Assembly: GCA_030425785.1 (NCBI GenBank)
Contig: JAUHYJ010000312.1
Span: 1-5,195, forward strand
Length of the DNA: 5,195 nucleotides
Source of the DNA: Acidimicrobiia bacterium
Lineage (GTDB): Bacteria > Actinomycetota > Acidimicrobiia > Acidimicrobiales > Ilumatobacteraceae
Direction of reading: 5' to 3'
This document shows positions 1-5,102 of the stretch, piece after piece (the first letter of the stretch is position 1; each line of letters starts with the position of its first letter). Position numbers and translations under genes: made by a program. The notes under the pieces are model-generated. The model was not told the origin of the DNA. It searched no databases and saw only the letters and a list, made by a program, of their open reading frames with translations.

Positions 1-2
1 CG

Positions 3-2885
3 CTGTGGTCGACGGTCGTGACCGAAGACGTGCAAGAGGAGCAGTTCGGCGTCCGAACGTCGAACGTCACGAACTACAACCACATGCACGCACTCAACAT
101 GGAGTACTTCGAGGTGCTCCACCGCTACGACACCCTGACCACCGTCGAGCGCGTCGTCCCGATCCTGTACCTTCCGTTCACGGCGCTCCCGCTCGATGAC
201 GGCGAACTCGTCGACGAGTTCTGGGACTCGATCCGGCTCGGCTTGCCGCAGGACCTGCGCGACAAGGGCGATGCCGTGTTCGTCGAGCCACCGCCACCCG
301 AGTTCGTGCCCCAGGCCGTGCCCGAGGTGCCCGACGACGTGCCGCACGCGACGCTGAACCCGGTCGAGATCGAGGTGGTGGTCGAGTGGGACCTCGAGAT
401 CGCCGAAATCGCTGCCGCCACCATCCCGACGATCGGACTGGCCTACGTCGGTGCGGGCATCCTGTCAACGGCCGTCGTCACCGGTGGCGTGGCGGCCATT
501 CTCGCCGCAGCACCCGCCGCGTTCGCAGTCGCCGGCGCCGCAGCTGTCGTCGGCGTCCTCGTCACTCATGCGGACGAGATCCTGCAGAGCGTCGAGCTCG
601 AGCTCGATCTGACCGACAACCGGACGATGTCGCTCGTGGGCCCGACGAAGGTGCCGGACCCCGCCGCCGGTGTGAACCGGTACCGGTTCGTCGCCCCCGT
701 CGTCGAAGCGGCCGACATCGTCGGCGCGACCCTGAGCCTGTTCTCCCCGACCGACCTGCTCGACGCCGACGTCGACCTCTCGGTCGCGACGATCGGCGGA
801 TCGTCGATCGCGGGCGTCGACGTCCCGCTCGACGGTGTGAAGATCACCGGCGGCACGATCACACTTGCGATGACCGGCGGTCGCGCCTCCGGTTCGTTCC
901 CGTGGCGACCGATCGGCGCTGAACTCGACACCTACGCCGATCTGGTGGCCGAGGCGGCCAGGATCGAGCAGGAGAACATCGACGGCGAAGCGACACACCA
1001 GGCATTGCTGGATCAGGTCGACACCTGGAAACAGCAGGTGCTCGACGCCGTCGCTCGCGAGAAGTACCGCTTCACACGCATCGTGTTGTCCGCGATGGAA
1101 CCCGGTCGCCTCACGTGGATCCTCGACCGGCTCCTCCTCACCGGCGACGACGCCGACGAGGTCGGCGCGGTTCCGCTGCACCGACTGGTCCACACGACGC
1201 CGATCGGCGTCTCCGACGACAGCCTCGTCCTGCGCATGAAGGACCTCGACGAGGCAGCGGCGCGCGCCCTGGTGCCGAGCGGCTTCGTCTTCGACGCTGA
1301 GACCCGAACGGATTTCGCATGGACCATCGCCTGGCCGATCGCGCTCGCAGATCGCTTCGGCGGCGACCTCGACGACCTGAGCGTGAGCGACACGGTCTTC
1401 CTTCCCGGGTCCGGGGTGTTCGCCGAAGCCGTGTTGGGGCGGTCGAACGCCGCCGAGTACGTCGACCCGGAGCGATACTGGAACTGGCAGGACTCGCCGA
1501 TCCCGCATCAGGCGCCGCAGATTCTGCCCGTATCGACCGCGCCGCGCACCACAGCTCCCCTGCCGACCGACCCGACCGTGCCCGCGGCAACGCTGCCACT
1601 CGTCAGCGCACCCGACTTCCCCGACCCGGTCGGATTGACCGAGGTCGTGCGGGCGGTGCAGAACGGTCAGATCTTCCGTGACATGTCCAAGGCGGACCAG
1701 CTGACGACGGTGCTCGGCAACCTCGCCGAGCTGGCCGGGAATGCCGCCGACGCGGCGGCCACGATGACCGGAGACGCCGCCTCCGACGCGCTGTCGTCGG
1801 CGACCGACATCGGCAAGACGGTTGCGGCGCTCACGGAGAAGGCGATCGCCAAGGTGCCCAACCAAGCCGCGTTCCCGCCCGACAATCCGACCGAGGCCGC
1901 GGCCGCGAGCGCAGCCGCCGCCAACGTCGAGTCGGCGCCTGCGGGTGTGAAGAACTCGACGAAGAAGGCGTGGGGCGTGCCCGAGCCGGAAGGTGATGCA
2001 GCGCCATTGCCGACCGAGCCGCCGAACGGCCTCGCCGAGCGTCCCTGGCGACCCACGATCGATGCCAGCGGCACCGGCGCACCAGGCGCGGTGTCGAACA
2101 TCGCACCACAGCCGACGCAGATCCAACAGGACAGCGCGGATGCGCTCCTCGAGGTCGTCAACCACGCCGCCGAGCACACCGGGACGCTCCCCGACACCGA
2201 CCTCATGTTGCCGCACCTCGAGACCTGGTATCGCGACAGCGTCGTCCCGCTGCTCGTCTTCGCCCGCCACAACGAGGAGTACCTCACCTCGGCGATCAGC
2301 CAGTACTTCGACTGGCTCGCCACCGCGCACCAACTGGGCATGGTCGACGAAGCCGTCGCGATGGAGTCGTTGCACGGCGACGGGATGACGCTGATCCGAG
2401 TCGGTCTCGAGCACGCGATCAAGGCCGCGTTCGCGCAGATGGAGGCGAACAACGACCTGGAGTACCTCGTCGATGCCCTGAACTGGGTCGCGATGGCGCA
2501 GCAGGTCGGGCTCGACCAGGACGACTCGCCCTACTTCGACGCAAACGGTGTGTCGACCGAGAGCGGCATCCACGTCGTGCTCGACGGGCCGCTCAGCCCG
2601 ACCGATGGTGTCGGCCTCGGCGACAGCTACGAGCTCACGCTGACCGGTGGCCTTGCGATCGGTGTCAACCCGCCCCTCGAGGGCCACGTCGTGACGGTCG
2701 CGCTGACGGTCGACAACGGCACGGCAACGCCCGCCGACGGGCCGTTGCACGCGACGCTGCCGTTCACGTCGGTCGTCGAGCGGACCGCGGCCGAGGCGAT
2801 GCGGGTCGAGGTCGTCGGCCGGGCCAGCCTGCTGAACGGCACCTGGAACTTCGAGCAGAGCAACGCCGTCACCATCGGGGCCTGA
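3..2885 (+). CDS. Large multi-domain protein of unknown function, 5' partial
   Basis: The frame is open to the left edge (codons before the GTG at 18 read LWSTV), so the true start lies outside the window; residue numbers here count that GTG as 1. I do not recognise a characterised family. Visible regions: a polar helical stretch around 18-55 (VTNYNHMHALNMEYFEVLHR); a Pro/acidic linker at 90-115; a charge-free Ala/Gly/Val hydrophobic stretch at 131-185, long enough for two membrane helices; a mixed region with beta-like segments at 190-300; a helical region at 302-372; a conserved-looking block at 461-496 (GVFAEAVLGRSN, then NWQDSPIP); a Pro/Thr linker at 497-540; an Ala-rich segment at 573-640; another Pro-rich linker at 655-700; a helical region at 703-835; and a beta-rich C-terminal domain at 848-955 (alternating hydrophobics, Gly/Asn turns). 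No nucleotide-binding, protease or nuclease motif is evident. The modular build suggests a structural, secreted or membrane-inserting protein, which is inference. Coding is well supported by the unbroken frame and biased codons. Confidence 0.9.
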   Translation: MWSTVVTEDVQEEQFGVRTSNVTNYNHMHALNMEYFEVLHRYDTLTTVERVVPILYLPFTALPLDDGELVDEFWDSIRLGLPQDLRDKGDAVFVEPPPPEFVPQAVPEVPDDVPHATLNPVEIEVVVEWDLEIAEIAAATIPTIGLAYVGAGILSTAVVTGGVAAILAAAPAAFAVAGAAAVVGVLVTHADEILQSVELELDLTDNRTMSLVGPTKVPDPAAGVNRYRFVAPVVEAADIVGATLSLFSPTDLLDADVDLSVATIGGSSIAGVDVPLDGVKITGGTITLAMTGGRASGSFPWRPIGAELDTYADLVAEAARIEQENIDGEATHQALLDQVDTWKQQVLDAVAREKYRFTRIVLSAMEPGRLTWILDRLLLTGDDADEVGAVPLHRLVHTTPIGVSDDSLVLRMKDLDEAAARALVPSGFVFDAETRTDFAWTIAWPIALADRFGGDLDDLSVSDTVFLPGSGVFAEAVLGRSNAAEYVDPERYWNWQDSPIPHQAPQILPVSTAPRTTAPLPTDPTVPAATLPLVSAPDFPDPVGLTEVVRAVQNGQIFRDMSKADQLTTVLGNLAELAGNAADAAATMTGDAASDALSSATDIGKTVAALTEKAIAKVPNQAAFPPDNPTEAAAASAAAANVESAPAGVKNSTKKAWGVPEPEGDAAPLPTEPPNGLAERPWRPTIDASGTGAPGAVSNIAPQPTQIQQDSADALLEVVNHAAEHTGTLPDTDLMLPHLETWYRDSVVPLLVFARHNEEYLTSAISQYFDWLATAHQLGMVDEAVAMESLHGDGMTLIRVGLEHAIKAAFAQMEANNDLEYLVDALNWVAMAQQVGLDQDDSPYFDANGVSTESGIHVVLDGPLSPTDGVGLGDSYELTLTGGLAIGVNPPLEGHVVTVALTVDNGTATPADGPLHATLPFTSVVERTAAEAMRVEVVGRASLLNGTWNFEQSNAVTIGA

Positions 2886-2886
2886 C

Positions 2887-2916
2887 TCGGATGGGTTCGG
2901 TGTGCCACCCAGCCGA
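2887..2916 (+). terminator. Candidate stem-loop terminator after the large gene
   Basis: One base after the TGA at 2883-2885 the sequence can fold: TCGG (2887-2890) with CCGA (2913-2916), TGGGT (2892-2896) with ACCCA (2907-2911), and GG (2899-2900) with CC (2905-2906). The fold has one mismatch and a two-base bulge. There is no T-tract behind it, so a canonical intrinsic terminator is not supported. U-less hairpins after stop codons are common in high-GC actinobacteria. Position is the main argument. Confidence 0.3.
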
Positions 2917-3030
2917 TGCCTGCCACGAAGTGCGATCGTCGGCGGTCAGCGGATGGGGACTTCGACGTGTCGTGGAAGCCGGGTGGTACATGTCGCTGAC
3001 GCCGTTCGAGCTGATCCACGCTGCCTGGCG

Positions 3031-3159
3031 ATGCCGGCAGCGACGATGCGGACACCGATCGGGTACGCCTACACGCCGCGCGACCCGGACGGGAACATGG
3101 TCGGGTTCTCGTGGGACCGGGGTGTGTACGCCACCGTGCGCGACCGCTGGTGCAGCTGA
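3031..3159 (+). pseudogene. C-terminal remnant resembling a VOC (glyoxalase/bleomycin-resistance fold) protein
   Basis: This frame reads ...GYAYTPRDPDGNMVGFSWDRG followed by VYATVRDRW, CS and a TGA stop at 3157-3159. 'RDPDGN' followed by a short hydrophobic strand (MVGFSW) is the typical last strand of VOC-superfamily proteins, where an acidic residue just after it often binds the metal; here that position seems to be Gly/Ser rather than Glu. VOC proteins are usually 120-150 residues. Here only about 35-40 residues are recognisable, and no frame between 2886 and 3030 gives a believable N-terminal half (no strand carrying the usual His ligand). I therefore read it as the tail of a decayed or truncated gene. 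The same frame stays open back to a GTG at 2902, but that upstream peptide looks non-coding. No ribosome binding site was seen. A short functional peptide cannot be excluded. Confidence 0.45.
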
Positions 3160-3189
3160 CCCAACGCCCCGTCGACGATGTTCAGCTGC
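3152..3189. repeat. Inverted repeat between convergent gene ends
   Basis: GCAGCTGA (3152-3159) and TCAGCTGC (3182-3189) are perfect inverted copies separated by 22 bases. The TGA of the VOC-like remnant lies in the left arm and the stop codon of the acyl-CoA dehydrogenase (complement of TCA at 3182-3184) lies in the right arm. It could act as a bidirectional transcription terminator, but the loop is long and no T-tract follows on either strand. Confidence 0.35.
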
Positions 3190-4393
3190 GCGGTACTTGA
3201 CTCCAGGGCGGATCCTTGTCGACCCGAGGTTCGCCGGGCAGGCCGAGGACCTGCTCGCCGATGATGTTCTTCAGGATCTCCGACGTGCCGCCCTCGATCG
3301 AGTTGGCCCGCACCCGCAGGAACGCGTACTGCAGGCCGCGTGACCCGGCGCCGGTCGCGTCGAGGTTCTCGGGCCGGCGGAACGTGTAGTCGTAGCCGAT
3401 CTGACCGTCCATACCCATCAGATCGATGCAAAAGTCGTAGAGCTCCTTGTTGAAGTTCGCGAACTCGAGCTTGGCGACCGACATCTCCGGGCCGGGGTTG
3501 CCGGCGCGGGCGTTCTGGGCGGCGCGCATGTTGGTGAGCCGCCCGACCTCGCCCTGGACCCAGAGCTGCATGAGGCGGTCCTTGCGGGCGTCGGTGCGCT
3601 CGGACTCGTCGAGGCGTTCCCACACCGCGACCGCGTCGTTGGCGGCGCCACCACGCCGCGGCTTCCCACCGCCGCTGGCCGAGCCGCCGCCGATCGCCGA
3701 TCGCTCGTTCATGAGCGTGGTCAGCGAGGCGCGCCACCCCTCGCCCTCGGCGCCGATCCGGCAGTCGTCGGGCACCCGCACGTCGGTCATGTAGACCTCG
3801 TTGAACTCGGCCTCGCCGGTGATCTGGCGCAGCGGTCGCACCTCGACACCGGGCAGCTTCATGTCGAGCGCGAAGTAGGTCATCCCCTTGTGCTTGGGCA
3901 GATCGGGGTTGGATCGGGTGACGAGCATGCCCCAGTCGGCGAGGTGGGCGAGGGTGTTCCAGACCTTCTGGCCGTTGACGATCCACTCCTCGCCGTCCTT
4001 GACCGCCTTGGTGGCCAGGCCGGCGAAGTCGGAGCCGGCGCCGGGCTCGGAGAACAGCTGACACCACCGCTCCTCGCCGGTGAACATCGGGCGCAGGAAG
4101 CGACGCTTCTGCTCGTCGTCGCCGTGGGTGACGATCGTCGGCCCGGCGAGCTGCATGAAGAACGAGGTCGGGTCGGTTGCCGCCGCGCCGGCGTCGCGGC
4201 AGCGCTTCTCGATGTGCCGGTTGAGATCCGGCTTCAGGCCGAGACCGCCGAAACCCTCCGGGAAGTGCACCCAGGCGAGGCCGGCGTCGTAGCGCGCCCC
4301 GCGGAACTCGACGTCGGAGACCTCGGTCGGGTCGTGGTCGGCGAGCAGGGCGTCGATCGCGGCATCGACTCGTTCGAGGGGAGTTTGCGTCAT
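3182..4393 (-). CDS. Acyl-CoA dehydrogenase (FadE-like)
   Basis: This is a 403-residue FAD-dependent acyl-CoA dehydrogenase, expected to oxidise an acyl-CoA to the trans-2-enoyl-CoA in the cytoplasm and pass electrons to ETF. Domains in order: a short helical N-terminal domain (1-105, with HFPEGFGGLGL at 43-53), the FAD-binding beta domain (CQLFSEPGAGSD at 111-122, then WIVNGQKVWNT at 137-147 and the strand ending in FNEVYMTDVRVP), and the C-terminal helical domain (about 215-385), ending with SIEGGTSEI and KNIIGEQVLGLP. Length fits the family. The start is the ATG at 4393-4391 (MTQTPLERV); an in-frame GTG at 4399-4397 would add two residues. The frame stays open further upstream, but that extension runs antisense through both tRNA genes and is not protein. 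No Shine-Dalgarno sequence was seen, so leaderless translation is possible. Oddities: Gly at the usual catalytic Glu position (368), with Glu230 in 'LMNER' as an alternative base, and a Gly-rich loop at 235-249. Exact substrate unknown. Confidence 0.95.
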   Translation of the reverse strand: MTQTPLERVDAAIDALLADHDPTEVSDVEFRGARYDAGLAWVHFPEGFGGLGLKPDLNRHIEKRCRDAGAAATDPTSFFMQLAGPTIVTHGDDEQKRRFLRPMFTGEERWCQLFSEPGAGSDFAGLATKAVKDGEEWIVNGQKVWNTLAHLADWGMLVTRSNPDLPKHKGMTYFALDMKLPGVEVRPLRQITGEAEFNEVYMTDVRVPDDCRIGAEGEGWRASLTTLMNERSAIGGGSASGGGKPRRGGAANDAVAVWERLDESERTDARKDRLMQLWVQGEVGRLTNMRAAQNARAGNPGPEMSVAKLEFANFNKELYDFCIDLMGMDGQIGYDYTFRRPENLDATGAGSRGLQYAFLRVRANSIEGGTSEILKNIIGEQVLGLPGEPRVDKDPPWSQVPRS

Positions 4394-4408
4394 CGTCACG
4401 GGCGAATT

Positions 4409-4423
4409 GTTACAAAGTGTCAC
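4409..4423 (-). promoter_or_regulatory. Near-palindromic operator-like site upstream of the acyl-CoA dehydrogenase
   Basis: On the minus strand the site reads GTGACA-CTT-TGTAAC, two 6-base half-sites matching at five of six positions around a 3-base centre. It ends 9 bases before the GTG and 15 before the ATG start of the acyl-CoA dehydrogenase, where a bound repressor would block transcription or initiation. It is markedly more AT-rich than its surroundings. The size fits TetR-family operators, which commonly control fadE-type genes in actinobacteria; the specific regulator is unknown and no regulator gene is in the window. Confidence 0.45.
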
Positions 4424-4477
4424 CGGCGCGCACGCAATCGGAGCGTCGCCACCGCGGTGTGACCGGTCCGCCGCGCC

Positions 4478-4506
4478 GCCGATCGACCGAACGGCCGTCG
4501 ATCGGC
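4478..4506. repeat. Perfect 10-bp inverted repeat in the divergent intergenic region
   Basis: GCCGATCGAC (4478-4487) and GTCGATCGGC (4497-4506) pair perfectly around a 9-base loop. It lies between the divergent acyl-CoA dehydrogenase and tRNA genes. It could be a protein-binding site or a structure; no T-tract follows on either strand, so a classical terminator is unlikely. Confidence 0.5.
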
Positions 4507-4528
4507 ACACGGTCGACAATTGGAGGGT

Positions 4529-4555
4529 GTCGAACGGCGTTCGACCTGGCAGAAT
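4529..4555 (+). promoter_or_regulatory. 17-bp palindrome and candidate -10 box upstream of tRNA-His
   Basis: GTCGAAC-GGC-GTTCGAC (4529-4545) is a perfect 7+3+7 palindrome. Five bases downstream is CAGAAT (4550-4555), a plausible -10 element that would start transcription near 4562, about 26 bases before the tRNA-His gene. No good -35 hexamer is visible at the proper distance; the palindrome occupies most of the spacer. A bound protein here would be expected to affect the promoter. The palindrome is certain; the promoter assignment is weak. Confidence 0.35.
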
Positions 4556-4564
4556 GTGTCGCCG

Positions 4565-4580
4565 CACGGGCCCGCCCGTG
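4565..4580 (+). other. Small GC hairpin in the tRNA 5' leader
   Basis: CACGGG (4565-4570) pairs with CCCGTG (4575-4580) around a CCCG loop, 7 bases before the tRNA-His 5' end. It may help present the precursor for 5' processing, or it may be a by-product of high GC content. Confidence 0.3.
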
Positions 4581-4587
4581 TGAACAT

Positions 4588-4665
4588 GGTGGCCGTAGCT
4601 CAGCTGGTGGTAGCGCCAGGTTGTGATCCTGGAGGTCGGGGGTTCAAGTCCCCTCGGCCACCCCA
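4588..4665 (+). tRNA. tRNA-His (anticodon GTG)
   Basis: The full cloverleaf is visible. The acceptor stem is GTGGCCG (4589-4595) with CGGCCAC (4655-4661). The D-arm begins GCTC (4598-4601). The anticodon stem is CCAGG/CCTGG around loop TTGTGAT, anticodon GTG at 4623-4625. The T-stem is GGGGG/CCCCT (one G-U pair) around TTCAAGT (4643-4649). The hallmark of tRNA-His is present: the extra G(-1) at 4588 faces discriminator C73 at 4662. The CCA end is encoded at 4663-4665. It is the first gene of a probable two-tRNA transcript. Confidence 0.97.
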
Positions 4666-4669
4666 AAAC

Positions 4670-4700
4670 GTCCGGATGGCGTCCCGCACGCCGTCCGGAC
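4670..4700 (+). other. Strong 13-bp hairpin between the two tRNA genes
   Basis: Positions 4670-4682 pair with 4688-4700 along 13 bases (outer part GTCCGGA/TCCGGAC, one G-U pair inside) around loop CCCGC. It begins 4 bases after the tRNA-His CCA and ends 4 bases before tRNA-Lys. On the + strand no T-tract follows, so it is better read as a spacer or processing structure of the tRNA precursor, or an attenuator, than as an intrinsic terminator. On the minus strand the sequence after it is GTTTTGGGG, a short T-run. Confidence 0.6.
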
Positions 4701-4704
4701 CATC

Positions 4705-4779
4705 CCGCCTCTAGCTCAACGGCAGAGCAGTGGACTCTTAATCCATTGGTTCTGGGTTCGAATCCCAGGGGGCGGACCA
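4705..4779 (+). tRNA. tRNA-Lys (anticodon CTT)
   Basis: The full cloverleaf is visible. The acceptor stem is CCGCCTC (4705-4711) with GGGGCGG (4769-4775), including one G-U pair. The D-arm GCTC/GAGC encloses AACGGCA, one base short of the commoner form. The anticodon stem is GTGGA/TCCAT with a terminal G-U pair around loop CTCTTAA, anticodon CTT at 4737-4739. The T-stem is CTGGG/CCCAG around TTCGAAT (4757-4763). The discriminator is A at 4776 and CCA is encoded at 4777-4779. The C1-G72 pair is less usual than G1-C72. It probably shares a transcript with tRNA-His. Confidence 0.97.
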
Positions 4780-4781
4780 CG

Positions 4782-4807
4782 AAACCCCAGCATCTAGCTG
4801 GGGTTTT
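4782..4807 (+). terminator. Intrinsic terminator of the tRNA-His/tRNA-Lys unit
   Basis: AAACCCCAGC (4782-4791) pairs perfectly with GCTGGGGTTT (4797-4806) around loop ATCTA, followed by TTTTG and then GTTTTC. It starts two bases after the tRNA-Lys CCA, the classical arrangement. The A-run on the left arm means it may also terminate transcription from the opposite strand. Confidence 0.9.
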
Positions 4808-4850
4808 GTCGTTTTCTTGGACCTGACACCCGATGGGCTCCAAGTCCAAA

Positions 4851-4872
4851 TGTTGTTACTCTGTTGTTACTC
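4851..4872. repeat. Perfect tandem repeat, two copies of an 11-bp unit
   Basis: TGTTGTTACTC occurs at 4851-4861 and again at 4862-4872 without a gap. It is AT-richer than its surroundings. Direct repeats of this size near a tRNA 3' end can be binding sites for a recombinase or its accessory protein, or simple slippage products. Confidence 0.7.
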
Positions 4873-4876
4873 AGCT

Positions 4877-4891
4877 CGCGAATGGTTCGCG
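4877..4891. repeat. 6-bp inverted repeat next to the tandem repeats
   Basis: CGCGAA (4877-4882) and TTCGCG (4886-4891) flank TGG. It lies 5 bases beyond the tandem 11-bp repeat, so the two may form one composite site. Small palindromes of this composition are frequent by chance in GC-rich DNA. Confidence 0.35.
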
Positions 4892-5051
4892 CCAGCTTGA
4901 CTGCCACCGTCGCCGCCCACCCGGCGACCGAAGCCCGACGCCCCTCCGTCGACAACAGTGGCCACGCGCCCGCGAGCCGTTCACGCCCTGTGGGCGCGCT
5001 CCCTTCGGTCCCCTTGCTCGGAGCCGGCTCTGACCCCGGTGCCAGCACTTT

Positions 5052-5086
5052 CGGACGGATCTTCTGAGAGGGCCAAGATCTGTCCG
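5052..5086. repeat. 12-bp hairpin downstream of the right-edge gene
   Basis: CGGACGGATCTT (5052-5063) pairs with AAGATCTGTCCG (5075-5086) around an 11-base loop. On the + strand RNA the only non-Watson-Crick pair is G-U; on the minus strand the same pair is A-C. It lies 16 bases beyond the stop codon of the minus-strand partial gene, where a terminator would be expected, but no T-tract follows, and the better pairing is on the opposite strand. Confidence 0.45.
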
Positions 5087-5102
5087 TGGACGAAGGCGTG
5101 AA

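Larger units (their letters stand above)
4808..5102. other. Intergenic stretch without a convincing gene
   Basis: All frames here are either broken or give Arg/Pro/Ser/Ala-rich, non-protein-like peptides. The longest open frames have no ribosome binding site and no family resemblance. The stretch holds a tandem 11-bp repeat, a 6-bp hairpin and a 12-bp hairpin, listed separately. Its position beside the 3' end of a tRNA gene is a common setting for integrated elements, but no att duplication or integrase is visible within the window. Confidence 0.6.

Noticed and set aside
465..2750. 761-codon open frame on the minus strand opposite the large gene
   Set aside because: It is Arg/Gly/Asp/Val-rich without fold-like patterning, and lies wholly antisense to a frame with coherent domains and linkers. 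Long antisense frames are expected at this GC content.
3890..4462. 190-codon + strand frame opposite the acyl-CoA dehydrogenase
   Set aside because: It is the antisense shadow of a clearly recognised enzyme and has no family resemblance.
4530..4544. LexA/SOS box (TCGAAC-N4-GTTCGA) before tRNA-His
   Set aside because: The half-sites match the actinobacterial SOS box exactly, but the spacer is 3 bases (GGC), not 4, and a tRNA gene is not an expected LexA target. Kept only as an unnamed palindrome.
4394..4849. N-terminal extension of the acyl-CoA dehydrogenase frame to 4849
   Set aside because: The extension would translate the antisense of both tRNA genes. The protein's family-like N-terminus begins at the ATG at 4393.
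4794..5048. 84-codon minus strand frame (ending ...LARTIRELSNNRVTTFGLG and onward)
   Set aside because: It runs through the tandem repeat and into the tRNA terminator, has no ribosome binding site, and its composition is low-complexity Ala/Gly/Ser/Arg. A decayed integrase tail was considered, but no tyrosine-recombinase motif is present.
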